This document shows positions 1-7,969 of a DNA stretch of 34,258 nt, one piece after another. The position numbers were made by a program, and so were the translations under genes. Numbering within the stretch: position 1 is the stretch's first letter; each line of letters opens with the position of its first letter. The stretch comes from DATLWN01 sp964422615 (GTDB lineage Bacteria; Pseudomonadota; Zetaproteobacteria; Mariprofundales; Mariprofundaceae): assembly GCA_964422615.1 (NCBI GenBank), contig CAYRBJ010000020.1, positions 1 through 34,258 of the forward strand, given 5' to 3'. The notes beneath the pieces were generated by a model. That model saw only the letters and a list, made by a program, of their open reading frames with translations. It was not told the DNA's origin and did no database searches.

Positions 1-1388
1 TCCTGCCACATCTTCCGCTCCACCTTGGCGTAAAGCGCAGCCCGCTGCTGGCGGTTCTCGTCCACCGCCGCCTCGTCCAGCCAGCGGTCGACCTCGGGAT
101 TGCTGTAACGGCCGCGGTTGGCGCCCTTCGGCGGCCACATCGAGGATGAGAGCACCCAGCGGTAAATGTCCGGATCCACGATGCCGACCCAGGACAGCGA
201 ATACACCTGGAAATTGCCCTGCTTGATGCGGGCGTAGAACCCGCCCCACTCCATCGAGCGGACGTGGGTCTCAACGCCGATTTTGCGCCACATGGATGCG
301 ATGGCGGTGGCCATGTTCAGGCGGGTCGGATCGGTGCTGGTGCTGTAGTTCAGGACCAGGCGGATACCATGCTTGTTGGGACGCAGGCCGGCCTCGTCCA
401 GCAAATGCCTGGCCTCGGCCGGATCATAGGGCCGTACCGGCAGCTTGGCATGGGCCCAGTGCTGTGGCGGCAGGATCGTTTCGGCCAGAACCGGCATATT
501 GGAGAACAGTGCCTTCTTCAATTTCTCCCGGTCGATGGCCAGGGCCAGCGCCCGGCGCACACGCACGTCGGACAGTGGCGGGTCCTGCAAATTCATGCCC
601 AGATAACTGAACGTGGTGGACGGTTCGCTTTCCAGCGTCACACGCTTGGTGTGCGACGCCAGATAGGGCAGCAACCGGGGCGGCAGGTCGTTCTCGATCA
701 GATCGATCTCGCCGTTCACCAGTTTCAGGCAGCGCGTCACCGGATCCTTGACCTCGATGAAACGGATGCGTTGCACCCTGCCTGGTGGTGCGGGGGCGCC
801 GGCGCGTTCCAGGATCAGATCATTCCCCTCCCAGGATTTGAACATGAACGGCCCGCAGCCGATGGTTCTGCGGGCAAGCTGGGGGCCATGGGCGAGGGAT
901 GCCGGCAGGATACCCACCGACAAGCGCGTCAACAGCGAGGCATCGGGTCGTGAAAGCCGGATCTTCAGGGTAAGGGGATCGGTGGGATCCACGGCCTTGA
1001 TGGCCGCAAACCCGCTGCGCAGGGGGCTGGCCTTGGAGGGATCAAGAATGGATTCCAGTGTCGCTGCCACATCGCGGGACGTCAGCAGCGTGCCGTCGTG
1101 GAAACGGATGCCGGAACGCAGATGAAAAATCCACAGCAGCGGCGTCGGATGCTCCCATGAACGCGCCACATCCGGCTGTGGCACGAAATGATCGTCCAGG
1201 CGTACCAGCCCACGATGCACCAGTTCCTGCACCCGTACCGAGGCGGCATCGGTGGCATAGCGAGGATCGAGCGTCATGGGCGCCTGGGCCAGCCCCACCC
1301 GTATCTCGCCGGCCTGCGGCTGGTTTGGTGCACAACCGGCGATCAGCATCGCCAGCAACAGCATGCCGAGGCGAATTACAGTGACCAC
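1..1388 (-). CDS. Family 5 extracellular solute-binding lipoprotein (peptide/nickel ABC transporter), 3' end outside window
   Basis: About 460 residues are present and the frame stays open to the left edge, so the C-terminus is missing. The N-terminus has a short hydrophobic stretch ending in the lipobox I-A-G-C, so it should be processed as a lipoprotein. The following sequence has the SBP_bac_5 pattern (GLAQAPMTLDPRYATD, then GLVRLD, FHDGTLLTSRDV, the GPFMFKSWEGND region, and DVRVRRALALAIDRE). The family captures oligopeptides, dipeptides or nickel for ABC importers; the ligand cannot be told here. Start choice: GTG at 1388 gives an Arg in the signal n-region and overlaps the upstream methyltransferase stop by 13 bases. 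ATG at 1364 is the alternative but leaves almost no charged n-region. No permease gene is visible in the window; it may lie to the left. Confidence 0.88.
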   Translation of the reverse strand, partial: MVTVIRLGMLLLAMLIAGCAPNQPQAGEIRVGLAQAPMTLDPRYATDAASVRVQELVHRGLVRLDDHFVPQPDVARSWEHPTPLLWIFHLRSGIRFHDGTLLTSRDVAATLESILDPSKASPLRSGFAAIKAVDPTDPLTLKIRLSRPDASLLTRLSVGILPASLAHGPQLARRTIGCGPFMFKSWEGNDLILERAGAPAPPGRVQRIRFIEVKDPVTRCLKLVNGEIDLIENDLPPRLLPYLASHTKRVTLESEPSTTFSYLGMNLQDPPLSDVRVRRALALAIDREKLKKALFSNMPVLAETILPPQHWAHAKLPVRPYDPAEARHLLDEAGLRPNKHGIRLVLNYSTSTDPTRLNMATAIASMWRKIGVETHVRSMEWGGFYARIKQGNFQVYSLSWVGIVDPDIYRWVLSSSMWPPKGANRGRYSNPEVDRWLDEAAVDENRQQRAALYAKVERKMWQ

Positions 1389-2635
1389 AGGCTCATGGCC
1401 TCGACGTGGCCGGCAAACGGAAACATGTCCAGCACCCGTACGGCCTCCAGATGATAGCCCTGCCGAGCTATCATCCCGGCATCACGGGCGCCAGAGGCGA
1501 TATCGCACGAGATAAGCACGATCTTCCTGGGCAGCAGTACCGGCAACACCTTGCAGATCCTGCTGGCCCCCCGGCGCGGCGGATCGAGGATTAACACGTC
1601 CATGCCCGTAAACGGGGAAAGGTCGAAATCTTCGAAAAGGTTGGCCTGCAGATAGCGGGCATCCAGCCCCAGACCGCGGGCCGAGTGGTTGGCCGCTGCC
1701 ACGCTTGCCGCACGCACCTCCGCACCGACGACGCTCACCTTCAGGGCAGCCGCCAGGGGTAGTGACAGGTTGCCAAAGCCGGAGAACATGTCGGCGACCC
1801 GCCTGGCTCCCTTGCTCCATACCTGCACCTGGCGGATCATGGCTTCGTTTCCGGCTCTGCTTGCCTGGATGAAATCATCCGGGCCAACATCCAGATTGAT
1901 CCATTCGCCACCCGCCGGCAACAGTTCATGCAATCTATGAACTGGTTTGTGCAATGGGTTGATTTCATTCCCGGAACGGAGCCACCACTGCACCGGAAAT
2001 TCCCCGACCTTTTCGGGCAATGGGGGAAGTGAGCCCGGATGTCCACTATCCAGAACCGCATGCATGCCATCCGCTAATTCGGTCACCTGCAAGGAATCCA
2101 CCTCCGGCAATGGCACCTCCTCCAATTGTCTGTGCAGCATCCGGATGTTTGGCGTGGCAACCATGCAGTCATCATGTCGCATCACATCATGACTCGCACG
2201 GCCATGAAAGCCCCAGAAAGCACCCCGGTCGTCGCTTCCCTGCCACCAACGGACACGCCGTCTGCTCCCGGTCACGACCTCATCGGGGATGATGCCCTGG
2301 AAAACGACATGGGCCGTGAGATGCGGCGTCAGGGCATCCCTGACCCAGCCATTCTTGGTTTCCGCCTGATATGCAGTACGCACGAACTGCAGGGCACAGC
2401 CGCCGCATGTAAGGGCAGTCGGACAGCCAGGCTCGGCCAACCTCTGCCCGGAAGGGGCCTTCAACCTGATGATGCGGCCCCGGTACGCTCCCCGTCTGCG
2501 TTCCCCGATGCGGATGTCCAAAAGATCACCTGGTACGGCATTGGGCACGAGACAGATGCCGGAAGGAATGCGGACAGCGGCCTCCCCGCCTGGCAGAAGC
2601 CGCTCAACTACCCCGGATTCAACAGGCCCCGGCAC
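1376..2635 (-). CDS. rlmD: RlmD/RumA-like 23S rRNA (uracil-5-)-methyltransferase, 419 aa
   Basis: This is a TrmA/RumA-family RNA m5U methyltransferase, which transfers a methyl group from S-adenosylmethionine to C5 of a uridine in 23S rRNA. An N-terminal TRAM-like beta domain (about residues 5-60) is followed by a 4Fe-4S ligand set C71-x5-C77-x2-C80 plus C157, with the same spacing as E. coli RlmD. The SAM site is DMFSGFGNLSLPLA (about 282-295). DPPRRG is at 351-356, the catalytic Cys is C377 (SCD instead of the usual SCN), and the terminal HVEAMS holds the general base E412. The start is a GTG abutting the kinase stop codon. RlmD (U1939) is the best fit by length and cysteines; RlmC-like specificity is not excluded. 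Confidence 0.85.
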   Translation of the reverse strand: MPGPVESGVVERLLPGGEAAVRIPSGICLVPNAVPGDLLDIRIGERRRGAYRGRIIRLKAPSGQRLAEPGCPTALTCGGCALQFVRTAYQAETKNGWVRDALTPHLTAHVVFQGIIPDEVVTGSRRRVRWWQGSDDRGAFWGFHGRASHDVMRHDDCMVATPNIRMLHRQLEEVPLPEVDSLQVTELADGMHAVLDSGHPGSLPPLPEKVGEFPVQWWLRSGNEINPLHKPVHRLHELLPAGGEWINLDVGPDDFIQASRAGNEAMIRQVQVWSKGARRVADMFSGFGNLSLPLAAALKVSVVGAEVRAASVAAANHSARGLGLDARYLQANLFEDFDLSPFTGMDVLILDPPRRGASRICKVLPVLLPRKIVLISCDIASGARDAGMIARQGYHLEAVRVLDMFPFAGHVEAMSLWSL

Positions 2636-4585
2636 CTAGGGCAACAGATCGATGGGACCCACGGTCAGGGGTGCGGGTGAACGGAAACGCAGGCGCACCC
2701 CCTTCACCTCGGCCATGGCCGCGCCGGAACCCCGTAACAGCAAGGGGGAGTCTATATCCCTGTTTTTGCGATGCAGAAGCACTGTCCAGTGCCCGCGTCT
2801 GTCCAGCACTGCCAGTTCGATCGAGCCGCCTTTGAAGTTGGCTTTGCCCGCACTGACCCTGTGAATTCTGATAGTGGACAGATGCTCGGCATGGTCAAAG
2901 AACAGGAGAATCCAGCCCTTAGCATAAGAGCGGTAGATATCCGTCCTGTTATCTTTCAGCGATTTGAAATACACGCGGTGGCCTCCGCGAAACTCATTGG
3001 GATCGCGGGGATTGATATGATCGCCCTGGCTGTTTGTCACCCTGTAGGCGACCCTGTAGGTGATCGAAGCCGCACTGCTGGATGCAATTTTTCGATCCGT
3101 TCTCGGCCTGCTGCTTCTCCTGACCTCCCTGTGTCTTTGTTTCGGCTCCGTTCTCGGTTTCACTCTCGGCTTGGCCTTCGCCGATGCCGGTTTCGCGGGC
3201 TTCTTTATCGGCATTGCGGATCTAGCCGAACCTGCAGGCGAAGCTGGCCGAGGTGACGCCTTGGCGACCTCCTGTTCCGCCGGCTTCTGCTTTTGTACGG
3301 CCTTCGCCGAAGATGTGACAGGGCTGTGGTTGACCTGCCGTTCTGCCACATGGATGACACTGACGAGCACCCAGCCCAGGACAAGCAAGCCAACTCCCAC
3401 ACCACCCCAGACCACCGGCCCTTGCCATTTGGTGGCGATGAAACGCCGGATTTCCACGAATATGCGTGCTGGGAACAGCGTGCTCGGCAGAATGCCCTTA
3501 AGGTAAGCCACGGGCTTTTCCCATACCCATGGACGGAGATAAAGGCCGATGGTGCGCAACAAGCGCACAAACTGCCGGCTCCAGGCCCTTATCAACCCGC
3601 GGGCGATTTCTCCACTGCTCTGTTCCGGCTGGATGGCGGGACGACTGATGATCTGCGAGCTGTGGCTGCGCCGCTCCGCCTGACGCAGAATCTCCAGCAG
3701 CTTCAGCTGCACGGCCTCACAGCTCGTAGGGCGACTGTCCTTGTCCTTGGCCAGCATTCTGACGACGAGACTTGACAGTTCCGCCGGAATATTTGGATTG
3801 ATTTCAATCGGAGGCACGGGATCGTAACGGACCTGCTTCTCCATGATCTCAAACTCACCGCCGCTGGATGATGAATCGAAGGGCAGCCGGCCAGTCAGCA
3901 TCTGGTAAAGCAGGATGCCGAATGAGTATAGGTCGGTACGGGCATCTACAGCCTGGTTGAGAATCTGCTCAGGAGCCATGTAACGGAAGGAACCGACCGT
4001 AGCGCCGCTCTGTGTCAGGTCATCATCACCCTGGTTGGGTTTGGCCAAACCGAAATCCATCAGCTTGATGCCGCCGTTGGTCGCAAGCATCACGTTCGCC
4101 GGCTTCAGATCCCGATGTACCATGCCCTGCCGGTGCGCGGCATCCAAGCCCGAGAGGATCGCCTCGGAAATGCGCACGATATCGGTCAAATCGAGCCTGG
4201 GATGTTCGCGCAGGTAATCCTTGAGGTTCTTGCCATGGATCATTTCCATGACCAATGCCATGTGGTCGCCATCCTCGTAGAGGGATAACAACGTCACGAT
4301 GTGCGGATGGATGATCTTGGCATGCATCCGCGCTTCCCGACGGAAGCGTTCTTTCAGATTTTCATGCTTGAGCAGATGGGGATGCAGGACCTTGACCGCC
4401 ACTTCCCGACGCAACTTTTCGTCGATGGCGCGGTACACCACGCCCATGCCCCCCTCTCCGAGTTTGGATTCCAGCCTGTAGTGCCCCAGATGAGGTTTGT
4501 TTTCATCTGAAAAAATGGCGACACCGCAGTTGACACAAAAGCTCGTATGACCTGGATTCTGTATACCGCATGAAGGACACTGCAT
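2636..4585 (-). CDS. Membrane-anchored Hanks-type Ser/Thr protein kinase with zinc ribbon and C-terminal extracytoplasmic domain, 649 aa
   Basis: The protein phosphorylates Ser/Thr in partner proteins; its targets are unknown. Order of parts: an N-terminal zinc ribbon (C3, C6, C17, C20); a kinase domain about 36-300 with glycine loop GEGGMG (43-48), K65, HRDLKPAN with D159, DFG with D177, and an APE motif; one transmembrane helix about 393-413; a Lys/Pro/Ala/Ser-rich linker about 414-505; and a C-terminal domain about 506-649. That domain is beta-rich, with strands resembling a discoidin/F5-8-type or other galactose-binding-like fold (this is my inference from pattern only). All catalytic residues are present, so the kinase should be active. 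The RlmD gene starts immediately after the stop, suggesting cotranscription. A TTGACA box upstream suggests its own promoter. Confidence 0.9.
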   Translation of the reverse strand: MQCPSCGIQNPGHTSFCVNCGVAIFSDENKPHLGHYRLESKLGEGGMGVVYRAIDEKLRREVAVKVLHPHLLKHENLKERFRREARMHAKIIHPHIVTLLSLYEDGDHMALVMEMIHGKNLKDYLREHPRLDLTDIVRISEAILSGLDAAHRQGMVHRDLKPANVMLATNGGIKLMDFGLAKPNQGDDDLTQSGATVGSFRYMAPEQILNQAVDARTDLYSFGILLYQMLTGRLPFDSSSSGGEFEIMEKQVRYDPVPPIEINPNIPAELSSLVVRMLAKDKDSRPTSCEAVQLKLLEILRQAERRSHSSQIISRPAIQPEQSSGEIARGLIRAWSRQFVRLLRTIGLYLRPWVWEKPVAYLKGILPSTLFPARIFVEIRRFIATKWQGPVVWGGVGVGLLVLGWVLVSVIHVAERQVNHSPVTSSAKAVQKQKPAEQEVAKASPRPASPAGSARSAMPIKKPAKPASAKAKPRVKPRTEPKQRHREVRRSSRPRTDRKIASSSAASITYRVAYRVTNSQGDHINPRDPNEFRGGHRVYFKSLKDNRTDIYRSYAKGWILLFFDHAEHLSTIRIHRVSAGKANFKGGSIELAVLDRRGHWTVLLHRKNRDIDSPLLLRGSGAAMAEVKGVRLRFRSPAPLTVGPIDLLP

Positions 4586-4593
4586 ATGCTTAG

Positions 4594-4623
4594 AGATTGT
4601 TAATCCCCCCCGTAGGATGTCAA
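4594..4623 (-). promoter_or_regulatory. Candidate sigma70 promoter for the Ser/Thr kinase gene
   Basis: On the minus strand a perfect -35 TTGACA (4618-4623) is followed at 16 bases by AACAAT (4596-4601), or at 18 bases by CAATCT (4594-4599). It lies in the 57-base gap in front of the kinase ATG. The -10 is only moderate. Confidence 0.45.
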
Positions 4624-4642
4624 GCTGATGCTGCGCTTGCCA

Positions 4643-5791
4643 TCACAAATCCCCCAGTCGGTCAAAGCGACCAAGAAACGATGGTAGTGTCCTTTGATGC
4701 TCAAGACGATCTGTGCGCTGGATCAACAACTTGAAAACCTCTCCCATGCCCGAGGGCAGTAACAGCCTTTTCGCATGCGTCATCTGCTTCATGGCCTCGA
4801 TCCCAGGCGAGGCCGCCAGCGCAGCGATATGTGCCTGCACCGACGGACTCTGAGCGAGCCAGGCCGCCTGGCTCATGAATCCCGTGCTGTGAAGGCCGTG
4901 TTTGCTGCCACAATGGGCAAGAGCCGTGAAGTCCACATGGGCAGTGATATCACGGCCACCGGAGTCGCTGAACACGTCCTCGCTTGCCTGGTGCCGGTAA
5001 TGGGCCAGCAGGGTGCCATGGACCCTGTTCGGACGATAATACTCCCTTTGCGTGAATCCATAGTCCACACAAAAGATCAGACCACGCTTGATCACGCGGG
5101 CAAGCGCCTGTTGCCAGGCATCAAGGCCTGGATTCCATTCCGTGATATACCCTTCCGGCCACGCCTGCTGAAGCTGCGCATCAATCGATGGTAACGCGTC
5201 CAGCGGCTGAGGACCGTTATCCCACGCAAAGGCATCGTCTCGCAAGACAACCCCTCGTTCAAACAGCCTGCTCCGATCTTTGACCAGACAGCGCACCGGA
5301 AAGGCATCGGGCAACTCATTGCAAAACATGATGCAGGAATCCAAGGGCGCCACTGCGTCCAATGAGGCCACCTGGTCCACGCGAATCCCTGCGGTTTCGT
5401 AAGCACGTGACTGACGCTCACGCATGCGCGCACTGGCCTCGACGGCGATCATGCGCCGAGGCATCGGCACATCGCTGGCCGCAAGCTCTTGCAGCACACC
5501 GCACAACAGTGCCCCATTTCCGCCCCCCTGCTCCATCAATGTCCATTCGCCGGGCCGACCCAGGGCCTGCCAGCCCCAGGCGACGAGGTCGGCAAAGCCC
5601 TTTGCCAGCCATGGCCCGAGACCGGCGCCGGTGACGAAATCCCCTTCGGCGCCGAACACATCCGCCGATTCATAGTAGCCGAGGTTGGGCTCGTACAAGG
5701 CTGCCTGCATATAGCGATCAAACGGAATCCAGCCGCCGACGTCGGCGATGCGCTGGCGCATGATGGATCGTAATGTGGGTCTCTGCTGCAT
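4643..5791 (-). CDS. MidA/NDUFAF7-family SAM-dependent methyltransferase (COG1565, DUF185), 382 aa
   Basis: The family is related to the mitochondrial complex I assembly factor NDUFAF7 (MidA), a protein arginine methyltransferase; bacterial targets are not well established. The N-terminal sequence has the family signature IPFDRYMQAALYEPNLGYY followed by GDFVTGAGLGPWLA. The SAM-binding glycine motif is EQGGGNGALLCGVL (about residues 87-100). FCNELPDAFPV is the family's conserved NE-x-DA-x-PV segment. The C-terminal part has VDYGFTQREYYRP and TAHVDFTAL, also family hallmarks. Length is normal. It sits upstream of the kinase gene in the same direction, with a gap that holds the candidate kinase promoter. 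It is divergent from trxA across 64 bases. Confidence 0.85.
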   Translation of the reverse strand: MQQRPTLRSIMRQRIADVGGWIPFDRYMQAALYEPNLGYYESADVFGAEGDFVTGAGLGPWLAKGFADLVAWGWQALGRPGEWTLMEQGGGNGALLCGVLQELAASDVPMPRRMIAVEASARMRERQSRAYETAGIRVDQVASLDAVAPLDSCIMFCNELPDAFPVRCLVKDRSRLFERGVVLRDDAFAWDNGPQPLDALPSIDAQLQQAWPEGYITEWNPGLDAWQQALARVIKRGLIFCVDYGFTQREYYRPNRVHGTLLAHYRHQASEDVFSDSGGRDITAHVDFTALAHCGSKHGLHSTGFMSQAAWLAQSPSVQAHIAALAASPGIEAMKQMTHAKRLLLPSGMGEVFKLLIQRTDRLEHQRTLPSFLGRFDRLGDL

Positions 5792-5793
5792 GG

Positions 5794-5822
5794 TTGACGC
5801 TGTTATCCCTCCCGACTAACTT
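5794..5822 (+). promoter_or_regulatory. Candidate sigma70 promoter for thioredoxin gene
   Basis: TTGACG at 5794-5799 and TAACTT at 5817-5822 are separated by 17 bases. A start about 7 bases downstream would give a leader of roughly 27 bases. GAGGAA lies just before the ATG at 5856 as the ribosome binding site. Confidence 0.5.
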
Positions 5823-5855
5823 AGGCATCCATCCTGGACACCATGAGGAATATCG

Positions 5856-6188
5856 ATGGCATCTGAACGCATTATCCATGTCACTGACGACAGCTTCGAA
5901 GAAGATGTCCTGAAAGCCAGCGGAGCCGTGCTGATCGATTTCTGGGCACCGTGGTGTGGGCCGTGCAAACAGATCGCCCCGATTCTGGATGAAATTGCCG
6001 AGGAGAAGCAAGGCGAAATCACCATCGCCAAGATCAACATCGACGATAACCCGAATACGCCTGGCAAGTATGGCGTGCGGGGCATCCCCACCCTGATGCT
6101 GTTCCGTGGTGGTAATGTCCAGGGCACCAAGGTGGGCGCTGTCAGCAAGGGCAAGCTCGTGGAATTCATCGACGAGCACCTGAACTGA
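5856..6188 (+). CDS. trxA: Thioredoxin 1, 110 aa
   Basis: This is the small cytoplasmic disulfide reductase that passes electrons from thioredoxin reductase to protein disulfides. The single thioredoxin fold carries the active site WCGPC with C34 and C37, preceded by DFWAP. The cis-proline motif GIPTL and the following LFRGG are intact. Length (110) is typical of TrxA. The start ATG has a good GAGGAA ribosome binding site. The gene is monocistronic: it has a divergent promoter region in front and a strong intrinsic terminator directly after. No signal peptide is present, so it is not a periplasmic thioredoxin-like protein. Confidence 0.95.
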   Translation: MASERIIHVTDDSFEEDVLKASGAVLIDFWAPWCGPCKQIAPILDEIAEEKQGEITIAKINIDDNPNTPGKYGVRGIPTLMLFRGGNVQGTKVGAVSKGKLVEFIDEHLN

Positions 6189-6206
6189 TTCTTACCGATT
6201 TCCTGC

Positions 6207-6236
6207 GGCAGGGCGAGTCTTCACCCTGCCTTTTTT
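6207..6236 (+). terminator. Rho-independent terminator after trxA
   Basis: GGCAGGG (6207-6213) and CCCTGCC (6224-6230) form a perfect 7-bp GC-rich stem with a 10-base loop, directly followed by six T residues (6231-6236). It starts 18 bases after the trxA stop codon. Confidence 0.9.
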
Positions 6237-6254
6237 CTTGCTAAAGACTCAGAT

Positions 6255-6722
6255 ATGGACGGCGTCGTACTGCATATCGTCCTCTATCAGCCCGAGATAC
6301 CCCCAAACACCGGCAATATCGCGCGCTTGTGTGCCTGTACCGGCTGCGTCCTGCACATGGTGCATCCTTTGGGCTTCGATATCTCCGACCGTCAGCTGAA
6401 GCGGGCCGGCCTTGATTACTGGCAGCACCTCGATATCCGTCATTACCCGGACTGGCACGCCTTGGTCGCTACGATGCCAAACACCGGGCACTGGTATGCC
6501 TTCAGCACCAAGGGAAGCAAAAACCTATGGGACGTGACATTCACTGCCGGTGATGTGTTGGTGTTCGGGCCTGAAAGTCGCGGTCTGCCCGATACCGTCC
6601 TGACTGGCCTTCAGGCAGTGCGCATCCCGATGCGCACCGATGCCCAGGTGCGCTCCCTTAACCTGTCCTCAGCCTGTGCCGTTGCCGTCTATGAGGCCAT
6701 GCGTCAGATCAAGGCTTCATAA
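6255..6722 (+). CDS. trmL: tRNA (cytidine/uridine-34 2'-O)-methyltransferase TrmL, 155 aa
   Basis: A SPOUT-class methyltransferase that 2'-O-methylates the wobble base 34 of certain leucine tRNAs using SAM. The whole protein is the minimal SPOUT domain: PEIPPNTGNIARLC near the N-terminus (motif 1 with the conserved Asn/Arg), LVFGPESRGLP (motif 2), and IPM followed by RSLNLSSACAVAVYEA (motif 3), which together form the trefoil knot. Length matches E. coli TrmL (about 157). It follows the trxA terminator, so it probably has its own weak promoter in the 20-odd bases between or arises from read-through. The gene is followed by a long AT-rich intergenic region. Confidence 0.93.
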   Translation: MDGVVLHIVLYQPEIPPNTGNIARLCACTGCVLHMVHPLGFDISDRQLKRAGLDYWQHLDIRHYPDWHALVATMPNTGHWYAFSTKGSKNLWDVTFTAGDVLVFGPESRGLPDTVLTGLQAVRIPMRTDAQVRSLNLSSACAVAVYEAMRQIKAS

Positions 6723-7038
6723 TGCCGTTATATCATCGATCCGCAGGTGTTATTCAACATCAACGATGATCATGAAAAATCATTCATAGTTTCTTTAATG
6801 AGCTGGCGCGACGCATAAGAAAAACACTATAAGTTATTAATAATAAATATTTATTTATAATTTCTATATTTTAGGCAAATAAAGCCCGGCGCCATCGAAC
6901 CCATACAAGAACACATCAACATCGGATTTATCCACCAAGTTATCCACAGAACCTGTGGATAGGCCCTACCCCAGATGCATTGTACCGGATATCCCCCTCT
7001 ACCTAGGCCCGTCAATACGCGTTAGATTCGTTCCCATC
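6723..7038. other. 316-bp intergenic region: AT-rich segment plus three DnaA-box-like 9-mers
   Basis: No gene, tRNA or clear hairpin terminator is visible. The segment 6834-6873 has a single G/C base in 40 and includes a perfect 12-base palindrome ATAAATATTTAT (6843-6854). After a short GC-rich stretch (about 6882-6893), three sites matching or nearly matching the DnaA consensus follow: TTATCCACC (6928-6936), TTATCCACA (6940-6948, exact) and, inverted, CTATCCACA (6954-6962). This arrangement (AT-rich block, GC cluster, DnaA boxes) resembles a replication origin or a DnaA-controlled promoter. dnaA, dnaN and mnmG are not in the window, so origin status is unproven. Confidence 0.55.
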
Positions 7039-7620
7039 ATGCAGTGGACCATATCCAACCGCCTTACCATGGCACGGGTTGTCGTCATCCCGTTGTTTGT
7101 CGCCGTCTGCTACCTGCCCGGCGAAGGTGGCAATATCGTATCGTCCCTGCTATTCGTGGTGGCGGCATTTACAGACTGGCTGGACGGCTACCTGGCGCGC
7201 AAGCGCAACGAGGTGACGCCCTTCGGTCGCTTTCTGGACCCGGTGGCCGACAAGCTGCTGGTAACGGCAGCGCTGGTATGGCTGGTCGAGGCAGGACGGG
7301 CACCAGCCATTCTCGCCCTGGTGATCATCGGGCGCGAGATCGCCATCGGCGCCCTGCGTGAATGGCTGGCCCAGCATGCCTCGGTGGTCAAGGTGTCGAT
7401 CCTCGCCAAATGGAAGACCGCCACGCAGATGATGGCCATCACGCTGCTGCTGCTGCATATCCCCGTCGCCGGCATTCCGACGGAAACGGTTGGATTGGCC
7501 TTATTGTGGGTCGCGGTGCTGCTGACCCTGTGGTCCGCCTATGAGTATCTGCGTGATGCCTGGCCGGAACTGATCAGGCCCCGCGGCGAACCTGCAACCT
7601 CGGACACCCCGCCATCCTGA
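7039..7620 (+). CDS. pgsA: CDP-diacylglycerol--glycerol-3-phosphate 3-phosphatidyltransferase, 193 aa
   Basis: This inner-membrane enzyme makes phosphatidylglycerol phosphate, the committed step to phosphatidylglycerol and cardiolipin. The CDP-alcohol phosphotransferase signature D-G-x2-A-R-x8-G-x3-D-x3-D is complete in the stretch beginning DGYLARKR and ending FLDPVADK. Several hydrophobic helices follow. The frame is open upstream to a GTG at 6955, but that extension covers the DnaA boxes and does not resemble PgsA. The ATG at 7039 gives the family start (MQWTISNRLTMARV) and normal length, so I chose it although no strong Shine-Dalgarno is seen. It converges on the small gene at 7623 with a 2-base gap. 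Confidence 0.9.
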   Translation: MQWTISNRLTMARVVVIPLFVAVCYLPGEGGNIVSSLLFVVAAFTDWLDGYLARKRNEVTPFGRFLDPVADKLLVTAALVWLVEAGRAPAILALVIIGREIAIGALREWLAQHASVVKVSILAKWKTATQMMAITLLLLHIPVAGIPTETVGLALLWVAVLLTLWSAYEYLRDAWPELIRPRGEPATSDTPPS

Positions 7621-7622
7621 TC

Positions 7623-7928
7623 CTAGGCGCGCCCAACATTCCGATCATGCGGGGAATGGTAATATTCGCTCTCGTTCGCGGTTTGTTCCACCAGTTGCCT
7701 TAGCTCAGCCATCCGTGATTCTGCGGTGCGGATGGTGGCGCAATCCTCGCAGTCAGGATCGTCGCAGGGCTGGCGTGAATACAGCCAGTACTGCACGGCG
7801 CCGGCCAGGATGCCATCCGCGATATCCCACAGATCGGCATCCGGATTGGACTCGGCCAGCCCGTTAGCCAACTCAACAGCCTGTTCAGCCGCCGACCGGT
7901 ACTGCTCGTCGTCCTGTTCGTCATGCAT
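7623..7928 (-). CDS. Small acidic protein of unknown family with a Cys cluster, 101 aa
   Basis: I do not recognise a family. The protein is acidic and mostly helical, with a cluster C55-x4-C60-x2-C63 inside CDDPDCEDC that could bind a metal. A hydrophobic patch around residues 34-50 is too polar to be a membrane helix. Start choice: ATG at 7928 has AGGA eight bases upstream. TTG at 7955 and ATG at 7937 in the same frame are possible but lack a spaced ribosome binding site. It lies 41 bases downstream of the alcohol dehydrogenase gene in the same direction, so the two may be cotranscribed. Confidence 0.6.
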   Translation of the reverse strand: MHDEQDDEQYRSAAEQAVELANGLAESNPDADLWDIADGILAGAVQYWLYSRQPCDDPDCEDCATIRTAESRMAELRQLVEQTANESEYYHSPHDRNVGRA

Positions 7929-7969
7929 GGCATACATCCTATCGCATTCGTTCAAATTGGGGAGTCTGC

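Noticed and set aside
264..953. Plus-strand frame of 229 codons opposite the solute-binding protein
   Set aside because: Antisense to a frame with a clear SBP family 5 pattern and lipobox.
6955..7038. N-terminal extension of pgsA to a GTG at 6955
   Set aside because: It would run through the DnaA-box cluster and adds residues foreign to PgsA; the ATG at 7039 gives the normal family start.
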